Assembly: GCA_040768665.1 (NCBI GenBank)
Contig: JAXGMN010000052.1
Span: 1 to 64,000 of the forward strand
Direction of reading: 5' to 3'
Source: JABWBD01 sp040768665
GTDB lineage: Bacteria; Planctomycetota; Planctomycetia; Pirellulales; Thermoguttaceae
Length of the DNA: 64,000 bases
The notes under the pieces were generated by a model. It was not told the DNA's origin and made no database searches. It saw only the letters and a program-made list of their open reading frames with translations. Shown in pieces: positions 42,895 through 52,217 of this stretch. A program made the position numbers and the translations under genes. Each line of letters opens with the position of its first letter. Position 1 is the first letter of the stretch.

Positions 42895-44730
42895 ATGAGA
42901 ACCGGACACCGTCGCACGGTCGCTCATGTCGTCGTCGGCATCCTCTGGATCGCGACCTCCTGGAAACCGGCTTCGGCCGACGAAACTCCAAAATACCTCG
43001 GCCCCTGCGACCTTGCCGCCGCCCGCGACGGCAACCTCCTTTACGCAGCACTTGCCGATGCCCGCGAAGTGGCGTGGATCGAGCTTTCCAGCGGCAAGAT
43101 CCTCCGCCGAATCGACGTCCCAAGCGAGCCGACCGGCCTGGCTCTTACCCCCGATGGAAAACAACTGATCGTTGCCTGCGCAGCGCCGAAGAGCACGCTC
43201 GTGGTGCTCGATGCCGCCTCGGGCGGGCCGATCCGTTCCATCGCAGTCGGCCACACCGCCATGAGCCCCGTGATTAGCGCCGATGGCAACCGAGTCTACG
43301 TCTGCAACCGTTTCGATAACGACGTATCGGTGATCGACCTGACCCAAGGCAAGGAGCTGACAAGGATCCCCGCCGTCCGCGAACCGGTCGCCGCCGCTCT
43401 CACTCCCGACGGCCGGACGCTCGTGGTCGCCAACCACCTGCCGAACACGCCGACCGACAAGACGTTCCGCGGCGACGTCTCGCCCGTCGTCACGCTCATC
43501 GATACGCAAACCCACCAGACCGGCGCGATCGAACTCGTCCACGGCGCCACCGGGCTCCGCGGAGTATGCGTGCTCCCGGATGGCAAGCATGTCCTGGTGA
43601 CCCACCTTCTTTCGAATTTCGAGATGATCCCCTTCCGCGTCGACATGGGCTGGATCAACGTCAACGTGGTCAGTGTCATCGACCTCAAGCAGCGGGAAGT
43701 TCTCCACACCGTCGGGATCGACGAACAACATATCGGGGCCGGAAATCCCTGGGACGTGGCGTGCTCGGCAGACGGGGAGCAGATCGGCGTCAGTGCCGCC
43801 GGCACCCACGAAGTCTGCGTCATCGACCGGTCGCAATTGCTCGATGAATCGGCCCGAAACATGCAGCCGATGATGGGCGTCTGGCCGATCTATCTCAGCC
43901 TGGGAGCCAGTTCCTGGCGACGGGTCAGTCTCTCCGGCAAAGGCCCTCGCGCGATCGCCGTCGCCGGCTCGACGGCTTACGTGGCCCAGTACTTCAGCGA
44001 CTCGGTGGAAGTGGTCGATCTGAAAAGCCAGAGCGACGCCTCCATCGGCACCATTCCCCTGGGGCCTCCGCCGCAACTGGCCGAACTCCGGCGGGGAGAG
44101 TTGCTCTTTCACGACGCCACCATCTGCTACCAGAACTGGCAAAGCTGTGCAAGCTGCCATCCCGACGGCCGCATGGACGCCCTGAACTGGGACCTCATGA
44201 ACGACGGCACCGAAAACTCAAAAAACACCAAGAGCATGCTGTTCGCCCACGACACGCCGCCTTCCATGGCGGAAGGCGTCCGCATGTCCGCTGAGCATGC
44301 GGTGCGGTCGGGCATTGCCCACATCCTCTTTGCGACGCGCCCGGAAGAAGAAGCCGCAGCCATCGATACCTACCTCAAATCGCTCCGGCCGGTGCCGAGC
44401 CCGCACCTGGTCGACGGCCGGTTAAGTGCAGCCGCCCAGCGCGGGCAGAAGCTGTTCGAAAGCGACCGCGTTGGATGTGCCATGTGCCACCCGGAGCCGC
44501 TGTATACCGACGGCCTGGCCCACAACGTCGGCACCCGCAGCCCTAAGGAGCAGACCGAGCGGTTCGATACCCCGACGCTCATCGAAATCTGGCGGACTGC
44601 CCCGTTCCTGCATGACGGCCGCTACACGACAATCGAGCAGTTGCTCACCGAAGGAGGCCACGGCCTCGGCAAAACGAAATTGACCGAGCAGGAACTCGCG
44701 GACTTGATCGCCTTCGTCCTTTCTCTTTAG
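42895..44730 (+). CDS. Dihaem c-type cytochrome with N-terminal YVTN beta-propeller
   Basis: 611 residues with a signal peptide (VAHVVVGILWIATSWKPASA). Residues 35-385 form a seven-bladed YVTN propeller (for example GLALTPDGKQLIVACAAPKS, VVANHLPNTPTDK). The C-terminal third has two haem c sites: CASCH (Cys418, Cys421, His422) and CAMCH (Cys528, Cys531, His532), with the MauG/cytochrome c peroxidase-like TPTLIEIWRTAPFLHDGRY. It is an exported electron carrier or peroxidase-like enzyme; the substrate is unknown. Confidence 0.88.
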   Translation: MRTGHRRTVAHVVVGILWIATSWKPASADETPKYLGPCDLAAARDGNLLYAALADAREVAWIELSSGKILRRIDVPSEPTGLALTPDGKQLIVACAAPKSTLVVLDAASGGPIRSIAVGHTAMSPVISADGNRVYVCNRFDNDVSVIDLTQGKELTRIPAVREPVAAALTPDGRTLVVANHLPNTPTDKTFRGDVSPVVTLIDTQTHQTGAIELVHGATGLRGVCVLPDGKHVLVTHLLSNFEMIPFRVDMGWINVNVVSVIDLKQREVLHTVGIDEQHIGAGNPWDVACSADGEQIGVSAAGTHEVCVIDRSQLLDESARNMQPMMGVWPIYLSLGASSWRRVSLSGKGPRAIAVAGSTAYVAQYFSDSVEVVDLKSQSDASIGTIPLGPPPQLAELRRGELLFHDATICYQNWQSCASCHPDGRMDALNWDLMNDGTENSKNTKSMLFAHDTPPSMAEGVRMSAEHAVRSGIAHILFATRPEEEAAAIDTYLKSLRPVPSPHLVDGRLSAAAQRGQKLFESDRVGCAMCHPEPLYTDGLAHNVGTRSPKEQTERFDTPTLIEIWRTAPFLHDGRYTTIEQLLTEGGHGLGKTKLTEQELADLIAFVLSL

Positions 44731-44776
44731 CAGCCGGTAACCTTCCTTCACTTTCGACAGCATAAACCCTCCCGCG

Positions 44777-45949
44777 TTACACCGCCTGTTCCAAGGGCTT
44801 CCGCTGGACCGTGTCGCGAACCCGGTCCTGATGGATGTCCGCCAGGGCCGCCCCCGGGATCAGACCGTGGTCGGCCGCATGCTGGGCCGCCTGGAGCGTA
44901 TCGGTCACCAGCAGCATGTCCACGCCCCCCTCCTTCAACTCGGACGTGATCCGGCGGATCCGCGGGTAACGACTCTCGCGCCCGATGTCGCGAATGTAGA
45001 TCGCTCGGATCCGGCCGGGAAAGTCCATCACGGCCTGCTGGTAGAGCACCGGATCATCCTGGCCGCTGTCGCCGATCAGGACGAAAGGCATCTCGGGATA
45101 GGTCTTGAGAATCTGGGAGATCTTCCTCAACTTATGCCAATGGCCCGAGTTGATCAGCTTGTTGTTCGCCAGACCGAGACTCTGCAGCAGTATCGGGCCC
45201 AGCGGGATCTCGTTCAAATCGAGGAAGTCCTCCATCAGGTCGTAGAGATTCCACGCGCTGCTTGACACGTAGAAGAGCGGGTTCTGCATCTCGCCGGTTG
45301 GGCCTCCCTGCAGGGCCTGGTAGAACGCCGCCACGCCCGGCAGCGGCAACCGCGTCCGCGCGTTATTCAGCATCGTGATCCGGATCGTCTTGATCAGATC
45401 CGTGGCGTAGGTCTCGAGGATCGTGTCGTCGACGTCGCTGATCACGCCAAACGCGCTCGTCGACGGCGGAACCATCACGTGCCCCACCACGGTCGGCTTC
45501 GACTGAGTCCGTGCGATTCGGCGGTCGAGTTCGGCTTCCAACTGTACGTCGTGCCACAGCCGATCACTGTCGAGAGGCCCGTCCGGCTGCCACTGGAATT
45601 CAAAATAGCCTTCCCAGTCGGTCTGTGTGGTCAGGACCAGGCTGCCGTGGCGTGCCCGGACCGTCACGTAAGGAACCTCGTCGGTCACGAAGCGGCGATA
45701 CATCGCCTGAAAATTGCTCCACGCGGTCGCCTTTTCCTTGGGCCCACCCACGTGTTTGTCTTCCAGCACACGCCCGCGGAGAAAGAACTGCTCCCGCGTC
45801 CCATATCCCCGGTAGGGCAAAATGTGGATCGGGCCGACCCGTCGCAGTGCCTGCTTGATCGATCGCTTGAGAGTCCCTACGCTGATCTCGATGCCATGTG
45901 CAGCATGCCGGGCAAGATTACTCGTTATCCTCCGCCAGTGGAAAGCCAC
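44777..45949 (-). CDS. App1-type phosphatase domain protein (DUF2183)
   Basis: 390 residues from a GTG. Residues about 40-155 form a beta-sandwich N-terminal domain (LPYRGYGTREQFFLRGRVLE). Residues 165-340 are the App1/HAD-like catalytic domain with DVDDT (Asp172 nucleophile, Asp174 acid), VSSSAWNLYDLMEDFL and FVLIGDSGQDDP. Related proteins dephosphorylate phosphatidic acid. No lipid gene is adjacent. Confidence 0.88.
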   Translation of the reverse strand: MAFHWRRITSNLARHAAHGIEISVGTLKRSIKQALRRVGPIHILPYRGYGTREQFFLRGRVLEDKHVGGPKEKATAWSNFQAMYRRFVTDEVPYVTVRARHGSLVLTTQTDWEGYFEFQWQPDGPLDSDRLWHDVQLEAELDRRIARTQSKPTVVGHVMVPPSTSAFGVISDVDDTILETYATDLIKTIRITMLNNARTRLPLPGVAAFYQALQGGPTGEMQNPLFYVSSSAWNLYDLMEDFLDLNEIPLGPILLQSLGLANNKLINSGHWHKLRKISQILKTYPEMPFVLIGDSGQDDPVLYQQAVMDFPGRIRAIYIRDIGRESRYPRIRRITSELKEGGVDMLLVTDTLQAAQHAADHGLIPGAALADIHQDRVRDTVQRKPLEQAV

Positions 45950-46099
45950 ACAATCACCCCCTCCGAATTCCTCACAAAGAACTCCGTCCCAGCGAATGCA
46001 ACTGCCGTGCCGCCTCGGCGTGCCCTCCAGTACGCGACCGTGCGGTATTCGCTTTGCTCGACGAATTAGGGGGACGTAAGAAAGTCATACACTTGGACG

Positions 46100-46158
46100 T
46101 AGGGTGGATTTCAATCCACCTGGAAAACAAGGGTGGATTGAACCATCCTACGACGATT
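46100..46158. repeat. GTAGGGTGGATT hairpin repeat
   Basis: GTAGGGTGGATTTCAATCCA is followed 16 bases later by GGTGGATTGAACCATCCTAC, giving nested inverted repeats. It lies in the spacer upstream of the App1 gene. Confidence 0.85.
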
Positions 46159-46228
46159 GCCCATCTGATTCTCTTGCGGCTCCTTACCGGCCCTGTTGCG
46201 GTAGCGAGTCCGTCCAAGCGCCAACCGG

Positions 46229-46275
46229 CCAGACTGTCGCAGGTCGCGTCAATCCGTCGTGGAGAGGTCCGATGA
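46229..46275. repeat. Direct repeat of an upstream segment, copy 1
   Basis: ACTGTCGCAGGTCGCGTCAA then TCCGTCGTGGAGAGG and ATGAGTG. Copy 2 at 46769-46818 precedes the DUF456 gene, whose start codon occupies the same relative place. The plus-strand reading frame that begins here runs antisense to a likelier gene. Confidence 0.75.
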
Positions 46276-46421
46276 GTGCCGAACAATTTGCCGCGGAGAG
46301 TGCGGAGGACGATGCGAGCTACCAACCGCTATTGCCACTCATAGGGATTCCAGGCATCAACCGCTCGGCATGGATGAAGTGGCTCTCACGCCCGGACAGC
46401 ATTGGCCAAGACGTGGTACGC

Positions 46422-46652
46422 TCAGATGGTAGTGTTCGCGGGAGCGCCAACAATCTGGTTGACGCTTTCATGGTCGAACCAAATGGGGACGCCGCCAGGC
46501 GCGATGAACACGGCCACGCCGTCTCGAACCACCAAGGCACGAGGATGATCGACCTCGAACCGCTGCCCCCCGTGCAATTCGACCGTGAACACCTGAAATG
46601 GCTGCCGCTGGACTAGTCCTTCCAAAACTTGTTCGAAGTTCTCCCGCATCAT
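46422..46652 (-). CDS. Small conserved protein of unknown function
   Basis: 76 residues with GGAG 8 bases before ATG 46652. The pattern MMRENFEQVLEGLVQRQPF, VFTVELHGGQRFEVDHPRAL and FDHESVNQIVGA is like a small beta-rich family common in planctomycetes (PF-x-PF ... DGR-x-F-x-V-x-HP). The function is unknown. Frames on the other strand overlap it, but they lack comparable features. Confidence 0.7.
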   Translation of the reverse strand: MMRENFEQVLEGLVQRQPFQVFTVELHGGQRFEVDHPRALVVRDGVAVFIAPGGVPIWFDHESVNQIVGAPANTTI

Positions 46653-46768
46653 TTTCAGACTCCACTCATCCCAACGACGCGAACTCGAGGCAATAGCCCC
46701 AGCTTACCCCCTTTATTGTATCAGTTTACCGAGTAGCTACAAGAGGGGATTGTGGAAGGAGAAGTGCG

Positions 46769-46818
46769 GGCACTGTCGCAGGTCGCGTCAACCTGTCGTA
46801 GAAAGGGCGATATGAGTG
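46769..46818. repeat. Direct repeat of an upstream segment, copy 2
   Basis: CACTGTCGCAGGTCGCGTCA and following bases match copy 1 at 46229-46275 at 24 of the first 27 positions or better. It lies just before ATG 46812 of the DUF456 gene, so copy 1 may be a duplicated promoter or leader. Confidence 0.75.
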
Positions 46819-47345
46819 TACTCTATGCCGTTTTGCTCATCCTCTTGTTGTTTTCCGGCCTTCTCATGACCATATTCGGCCTGCCGGGAAACTGGTTCAT
46901 GGTCGCCGCAGCCGCTCTTTACGCTTGGTTCATCCCCCTTGAACCTCCGGCGGATTTCGGCTGGCGGGTGGTCATAGGACTTCTGGTGCTGGCGGCCATC
47001 GGCGAGCTGATCGAGTTCCTGGCCGGGGCTCTGGGGGTGGCCAAAGGCGGCGGCAGCCGGCGCGGTGCGCTCATGGCCCTGCTGGGCTCGATCGTGGGCG
47101 CCGTGCTCGGCGCCGGCATTGGCATCCCGATCCCGGTCATCGGCCCGATCGTCGCGGCAGTCCTCTTCGCCGCCATCGGAGCGATGGTCGGCGCCATGCT
47201 CGGCGAACACTCGACCGGCCGCCCGCTCGAAGAAACCTGGCAAGTTGGAAGGGCCGCCTTCTGGGGCCGGTTTTTCGGCACCTTGGCAAAAACGAGCGTC
47301 GGTGCTGTTATGATCGGCGTCGCTGTCGTCGCCGTGCTCGTCTGA
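46812..47345 (+). CDS. DUF456 membrane protein
   Basis: 177 residues, five to six membrane segments: LLILLLFSGLLMTIFGLPGN, FGWRVVIGLLVLAAIGELIE, GALMALLGSIVGAVLGAGIG, IVAAVLFAAIGAMVGAMLGE. The FGLPGNW and GA-rich glycine zipper pattern are characteristic of DUF456. The function is unknown. Confidence 0.9.
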   Translation: MSVLYAVLLILLLFSGLLMTIFGLPGNWFMVAAAALYAWFIPLEPPADFGWRVVIGLLVLAAIGELIEFLAGALGVAKGGGSRRGALMALLGSIVGAVLGAGIGIPIPVIGPIVAAVLFAAIGAMVGAMLGEHSTGRPLEETWQVGRAAFWGRFFGTLAKTSVGAVMIGVAVVAVLV

Positions 47346-47353
47346 GGCGGAGC

Positions 47354-48640
47354 TTACAGCGCCCATCCGTCCGGGATCGTAGCCGCCTTCGGCACGACGA
47401 CGATGCCATCGCAAATCATCGCGTGTTCGGTTTCGTCGGTCGTTTCCAGGCCCTCCGGATTGACGATCTGCACATTGCGGCCGATCGCGCAGTTCTTGTC
47501 GATGATCGCCCGCTGGATGCGCGCGCCCGGACCGATTCCCAGAGCCGGCAGGCCGTTGCGCCGCCCCGGTCCGTGCCGGGCGTCGTCGTCATAGAAATCG
47601 TTGCCCATCACCACCGAATCGCGAATGACGACATCCGGCCCGATCACGCATCGCAGGCCGATGATGCTGTTCTCAATCACCGTCCCCTCGCCGATGACGC
47701 ACCCGTCGGCCACAAGGCTTCCCCGCACCGTCACGCCGTCCAGCCGCGACGGCGGCAAGAAGCGGGCCCGCGAATACACCGGAGCGTCCGCAGCGAGCAG
47801 CGGAAACGGGGGCGACTTGCCGGCCAGGCTCAAGTTCGCCTCGTAAAAAGCCTTGATCGTCCCGATGTCTTCCCAGTAGCCGTCGAACAGATGCATCTCG
47901 ACGCGCCGGCTGCGGATCGACGCCGGAAACACCTCCTTCCCAAAGTCCTGATAATCGGTCTTCTCCAGCACGTCGATCAGCGTCTTCCGGTTGAACAGGT
48001 AGATGCCCATGTTCGCCAGGCAGTCGCGTCCGCGGCTTGCGACGCCCCGCGAATCGATCCACTCCGGATCGGTCCGCACCAGGTCAACTTCCTCTTCCGT
48101 CTGCGGCTTCTCCAGAAAACCCTCGACCCGCCCATCGCGATCGACCCGCATGATCCCCAGCCCGGCGGCATCGCGGCTGTATACCGGCACCGCCGCGATC
48201 GTCACATCCGCGCCCGAATGCCGATGGGCCTCGACCATTCCCTGATAATTCATCCGGTAGAGTTGGTCGCCGGAGAGAATGAGCACCTCCGTCACGTCGC
48301 GCTGCTGAATGTACCGGAGGTTCTGGCGGACTGCGTCGGCGGTGCCCTGGTACCAGTGGCCGTTGCCGAGCGTCTGCTGGGCGGCGAGGATCTCCACGAA
48401 ACCCCGCCCGAAAACGTCGAAGTTGTACGTGCTGCGGATGTGGTGGTGCAGGCTGACGGAGTTGAACTGCGTGACGACGTAGATGTGGTTCAATCCGCTG
48501 TGGATGCAATTCGACAGGGGAATGTCGATCAGCCGGTACTTCCCTCCCACCGGCACCGCCGGTTTCGACCGATACTTCGTCAGCGGATACAGCCGCGTTC
48601 CTCGCCCGCCGCCCAGCACCAGGGTAAGCACGTCTTTCAT
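47354..48640 (-). CDS. glgC: Glucose-1-phosphate adenylyltransferase
   Basis: 428 residues. The nucleotidyltransferase domain begins LTLVLGGGRGTRLYPLTKYR with SKPAVPVGGKYRLIDIPLSN, then HWYQGTADAVRQNL, ILSGDQLYRMNY, FLEKPQ and GDYWED-like DGYWEDIGTIKAFYEAN. A left-handed beta-helix follows from about 300 (VIENSIIGLRCVIGPDVVIR). It makes ADP-glucose for glycogen synthesis and resembles the cyanobacterial/plant-type enzymes. No other glg gene lies nearby. Confidence 0.95.
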   Translation of the reverse strand: MKDVLTLVLGGGRGTRLYPLTKYRSKPAVPVGGKYRLIDIPLSNCIHSGLNHIYVVTQFNSVSLHHHIRSTYNFDVFGRGFVEILAAQQTLGNGHWYQGTADAVRQNLRYIQQRDVTEVLILSGDQLYRMNYQGMVEAHRHSGADVTIAAVPVYSRDAAGLGIMRVDRDGRVEGFLEKPQTEEEVDLVRTDPEWIDSRGVASRGRDCLANMGIYLFNRKTLIDVLEKTDYQDFGKEVFPASIRSRRVEMHLFDGYWEDIGTIKAFYEANLSLAGKSPPFPLLAADAPVYSRARFLPPSRLDGVTVRGSLVADGCVIGEGTVIENSIIGLRCVIGPDVVIRDSVVMGNDFYDDDARHGPGRRNGLPALGIGPGARIQRAIIDKNCAIGRNVQIVNPEGLETTDETEHAMICDGIVVVPKAATIPDGWAL

Positions 48641-48670
48641 GGTGGTCCCCCAGGGGTCTGCGAATTCATC

Positions 48671-48759
48671 GTTTAGCCGCAGTGCCCAACGGGCCGCGCG
48701 CCGGGCAGAGCGCGGCTATCCGTCACCGGCGCGCGGCCCGTTGGGCACTGCGGTTAAAC
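48671..48759. repeat. Inverted repeat element, GTTTAGCCGCAGTGCCC family
   Basis: GTTTAGCCGCAGTGCCCAAC plus GGGCCGCGCGCC at the left is mirrored by GGCGCGCGGCCCGTTGGGCA plus CTGCGGTTAAAC at the right. The arms are about 32 bp with one mismatch. The element lies between the divergent glgC and porin genes. Confidence 0.9.
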
Positions 48760-49200
48760 GAGCTTTACGGGGTGGGGCCAGTTCCCCATCCGCCGATTCG
48801 TTTTCCGTGGCACCAATGTAACGAAAACCGGCGTCCAAGGGAATCCACTGGACGCCTTCGCTGCAACGCTTCCTGCACCGAACGTTGCCCGTGCAGCGCA
48901 AGTTGCTCAGCCCGACAAGTCTCGCCGCGCCCCGCCTGCCCCGGAGATTCGCGGCGACTGTTCCGGTCGCGCAATCTCGACCGCCGGGCGGTCGTCGGGT
49001 TGTAGCGGTTGCTCTCAAGCTGCCGGTCTTAGGTGTTGTCTGGACTGGCGCCAAACGATGAAGTCGCACGGCCGTGCTGACGATACTGCCAGTAAGGGAT
49101 CCTCCGAGAACAAGCGGCGACCGGTCTGTTACGGATGGACCCGTTCTAGTCGTTGCATCGGATGCGGGGCGTACTCACAGATGGACTGCGGGGGACGGTG
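48760..49200. other. Intergenic region upstream of the porin gene
   Basis: I see no convincing gene, RNA or repeat in these 440 bases. The porin start is set at ATG 49201, where a signal peptide begins; frames before it are not protein-like. Confidence 0.5.
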
Positions 49201-50712
49201 ATGACAAGGCAAGGACTGCCGATTCTGTTGACGCTGACGGCGTTGTGCGCCGGAGCTTTTGCGGGAAATGACGACCTCAGCGACGCGGCCATTGCCAACC
49301 GCCTTCGTCAGCTCGAGGCGGAGACCCAGGCCCTCCGGGCCGAACTGCAGGCCCTGCGTCCGGTTCACCTTCCCCAAGTGACACCCGCCGCCCCGTCGAC
49401 GTCCTTGCCTTCCGCCGCCGCCACGCTGACCTCTCAGCCTTCACTGCCCCCGCCGCCTCCGCCGCCTCCGCCGCCCTCCGGCGAACCCTCCGAAGAGGAA
49501 AAGGAGGAGTTCTTCACCCTGGAAGAACTCAAGAAGGAGATGAAGTCGTTCGTCTGGCAAAAGGGCGACTTCAAGATCACCCCCTACGGCTTCTTCTGGG
49601 CCGATATGCTCTACCAGACCTCGCGAACGAACCCCGGCGCGTTCACCCTTTGGGTGCCGTCCGACGCGGTCGAAGGCGAACCGGCCTTTATCATCGACGC
49701 CCGCCGTTCACGATTCGGCCTCGACGTGGAAGGCCCCAGGATCCCGCTGCTCTGCAACGCCAAAAGCAGCGGGCGCGTGGAGATCGACTTCTTCGGCAAC
49801 TTTGTCAACGAGAACCAGCCGGGCATTCAACTTCGGCATGCCTACTGGCAGGCAAAGGACGACTACGGCGCCGCTCTCGTAGGCCAGACCTGGGACGTCA
49901 TCTCACCGCTGTTTCCCGGCACACTGAACTACTCGGTCGGCTGGGATGCCGGCAACATCGGCTTCCGGCGCACACAGTTCCGCCTCGAGCGCTACTTGCA
50001 CTTCTCGCCGGTTTTCCTCGTTACCCTGCAGGGATCGCTCAACCAGGACATCACGACCGATTTCCCCACGTCGCCTGGCATCGAACGCGAACCGGCCGAC
50101 TGGCCGCTCATCGAAGGCCGCATCGCGGCAACGCTGGGCCGGAGGGGGAAAGACTGCCGGCCGATCGAGGTCGGCATTTCCGGACACATCGGCGAAACCG
50201 GCTTCGATTTTATCACTGCCGGACCGCCGCCGCTATCTCTGCCCCCTGAAGATGACGCCCGATTCCGCACATGGTCCTTCAACGTCGACCTCGACGTTCC
50301 GATCACCTACCGCCTGCGCTTCCAAGGCGAGTTCTTCACCGGCGAAAACCTCAGTCCGTTCTTGGGAGGCATCGGCCAAGGCGTCTGCCCGTGCTTGCGG
50401 GTGCCCGTCGGCTCGACCGGCGGTTGGGCCAACCTCCGCTACGACTGGACTTCCAGGCTTCGCACCTATGCCGGATTCACCATCGACGATCCCCATAACG
50501 AAGACCTTCTCATCGGCCGCTCGTACAACCGCACGGTGTTCGCCAACATCATCTTCGATGTGACACCCAAGCTTACGACCGGTTTCGAGGTCGCCTTCTG
50601 GAAAACGCTCTACCGGGAAACCCGCGCCGGCCAGGTCGATCCCAGCCTCCTTGGTCCCACCGAGCCCGGCGATTCGACCGTCTTCCAGTGGATGGTCCAG
50701 TACGGGTTCTAA
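49201..50712 (+). CDS. Outer membrane porin-like beta-barrel protein
   Basis: 503 residues. A signal peptide (LPILLTLTALCAGAFA) is followed by a coiled coil (AIANRLRQLEAETQALRAEL), a Pro-rich spacer with ten prolines in a row and a charged EEEKEEFF segment. From about residue 115 to the end come amphipathic strands of a beta-barrel (ITPYGFFWADMLYQ ... VFANIIFDVTPKLTTGFEVA). It ends in Gly-Phe, the aromatic C-terminus recognised by the BAM machinery. The coiled-coil plus barrel plan is like DcaP-type porins. The solute is unknown. Confidence 0.8.
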   Translation: MTRQGLPILLTLTALCAGAFAGNDDLSDAAIANRLRQLEAETQALRAELQALRPVHLPQVTPAAPSTSLPSAAATLTSQPSLPPPPPPPPPPSGEPSEEEKEEFFTLEELKKEMKSFVWQKGDFKITPYGFFWADMLYQTSRTNPGAFTLWVPSDAVEGEPAFIIDARRSRFGLDVEGPRIPLLCNAKSSGRVEIDFFGNFVNENQPGIQLRHAYWQAKDDYGAALVGQTWDVISPLFPGTLNYSVGWDAGNIGFRRTQFRLERYLHFSPVFLVTLQGSLNQDITTDFPTSPGIEREPADWPLIEGRIAATLGRRGKDCRPIEVGISGHIGETGFDFITAGPPPLSLPPEDDARFRTWSFNVDLDVPITYRLRFQGEFFTGENLSPFLGGIGQGVCPCLRVPVGSTGGWANLRYDWTSRLRTYAGFTIDDPHNEDLLIGRSYNRTVFANIIFDVTPKLTTGFEVAFWKTLYRETRAGQVDPSLLGPTEPGDSTVFQWMVQYGF

Positions 50713-51075
50713 GACTCTCACGAGTTCGGCTACACCCGTCAAAGGAAGATTGCTGGAGCACCTAGTGCGTCGTCCAGACTAAATTTTCGGTCGGGCACGC
50801 GATTTCGTGCGGACAATGATCAATCGCCTAGCAAGGCGCGACCCGAACTTTTAGCGTGGACAAGGCACTAGGTGTCTATCCCAAAACCGTTCGCGACTGG
50901 CTTCATTTTTGCGGAGTTCTACGAGCAAATGCGTCCGTCCCCTCCTCTCCGCCAACGCACCCCTGAGTTACGGAGGGGGGCTGGGTAGGCCAGCCGGGTT
51001 GCTGCTGCCTGAGGCGGCCGCGATTACGAGAGCCCCCCGACCTTGATAAAACGTGCGTCGGCCCTGTCCTGGCCT
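50713..51075. repeat. Repeat-rich intergenic region
   Basis: 50713-50745 carries CTCACGAGTTCGGCTACACC, inverse to 24.23 kb. 50874-50945 holds a diverged GGGGACTGGCTC-type copy (ATCCCAAAACCGTTCGCGAC ... CATTTTTGCGGAGTTCTACG). The rest shows nothing recognisable. Confidence 0.65.
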
Positions 51076-51184
51076 GGGCTGATAAAAACGGGGACTGGCT
51101 CCGCAACATCTTGTGTGGTCGCTCTGGCTAAACCGCTATTAGTTGCGGTGCCTGTCCCCGTTTTTATCAAGTTTTTATCAGCCC
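51076..51184. repeat. 109 bp REPIN-like element, copy 1
   Basis: The left end GGGCTGATAAAAACGGGGAC is matched by TCCCCGTTTTTATCA and CAGCCC at the right, with inner arms CTCCGCAA and TTGCGGTG. A copy with one base different lies inverted at 57836-57944, on the far side of the DUF1559 cluster. Confidence 0.92.
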
Positions 51185-51223
51185 AGTCCTGGCCTCCAAC
51201 CGGTCGCGGACCCGTCGCCCGGC

Positions 51224-51700
51224 TCAGTCGGACAATTGAAAGTCGAACGTGTTCTCGCCACCTTCCTTGACCTCCGCTGTCAGTTCGGAAGTCTCCGGCG
51301 ATTTGTATTTCTCGGGCAGAAGATCTTTCGGTGCGGCAGCGGCGTCGAGGGCAACACCGCCCTCCGCCATTACGGGTGCTTCGGAAATCTCGCCGCCTCC
51401 CAACGATTCAACTTTGGAGACGGTCACCCTGTAAATTCCCGGGATGGCGCCGTCGCCCGGGGCGAATGTCAGCAGACTATATTTTCCAGCTTCGTCGGTT
51501 ACGCCGATGGCTCCCCTGCCCTGCGGCGAGTCTGTCACGAAAGCCACGTTCGCGCCTGCAACGGGGCTGCCGTTATAGGTCACGGTGCCGGTCACGGGAA
51601 CTGTCTTGGGTCGGTTGGGATCTACCGAAGCTCCCGTGCAACCAACCAACAGCAAGGCACATGCGGCAGAAGACAGGCAAAAGACACTCAGAGGACGCAT
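51224..51700 (-). CDS. Lipoprotein with transthyretin-like/carboxypeptidase regulatory domain
   Basis: 158 residues from ATG 51700 with a lipobox (LLLVGC, Cys21). The rest is a beta-sandwich: VPVTGTVTYNGSPVAGANVA, GVTDEAGKYSLLTFAPGDGA, PGIYRVTVSK. Small lipoproteins of this kind often accompany DUF1559 proteins in planctomycetes; the role is unknown. A paralogue at 58249 shares VDPNRP, GTVTY and TFAPGDGA and sits on the other side of the cluster. Confidence 0.85.
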   Translation of the reverse strand: MRPLSVFCLSSAACALLLVGCTGASVDPNRPKTVPVTGTVTYNGSPVAGANVAFVTDSPQGRGAIGVTDEAGKYSLLTFAPGDGAIPGIYRVTVSKVESLGGGEISEAPVMAEGGVALDAAAAPKDLLPEKYKSPETSELTAEVKEGGENTFDFQLSD

Positions 51701-52010
51701 CAAAAAGCTCCCAACAAGACAATCATTACCTGGTACGGTTGGATTTTCTGCGATACCAACGATCGAATCGAATCCCATCATTCACGCTATCGGGAGATTA
51801 TAACTTGTCAAGTTTTCTCTTCAGACGAGAGCACGGGCCTTTGGCGCCCGCTCGCTGGCCATTAGGGTGGACGCGCCTTGCGGTCCCGGCACGATGCGAG
51901 GGTCTCGCCCCGCCCCCTGTGGCGGCTGGCCCCAGCATGCCGAAACGCGGGCTGCAAACATTGCATGGGGCGCACTTGCCTCGGCCGTGCTTTCGCCGAA
52001 TACTGATTAA
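51701..52010. other. Divergent intergenic region
   Basis: This stretch must hold the promoter of the minus-strand lipoprotein. A GC-rich middle part (51840-51990) shows no gene or repeat that I recognise. Confidence 0.45.
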
Positions 52011-52111
52011 GAGCCTATCCCAAAACCGTCGGGGACTGGCTCATTTTGCGGAGTCTTCGGAGCAAAATGTGACTGTTTCCTTCTCCTTGCGAGGTTTTGG
52101 AATAGGTTCTA
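52011..52111. repeat. REPIN-like element, GAGCCTATCCCAAAACC end type
   Basis: GAGCCTATCCCAAAACCGTC pairs with the reverse complement of the right end (GAGGTTTTGGAATAGGTTCT). Inside lie GGGGACTGGCTCATTTTGCG and GGAGCAAAATGTGACTG. It stands 100 bases before the first DUF1559 gene. Confidence 0.85.
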
Positions 52112-52217
52112 AGTCAATGTTTCTGCTCCGTAATGGCGCGCCCGCTGCTAAGCGATGCGCTCCTCCGAGTGTCTTTATTTGTCTTTCTGTTCCGCTCAAT
52201 CCCTGAGGAGGTGTTTT

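Noticed and set aside
46272..46616. Plus-strand gene starting MSAEQFAAESAEDD
   Set aside because: It overlaps the conserved 76-residue minus-strand gene and begins in a duplicated upstream segment. Its later part looks like an antisense shadow.
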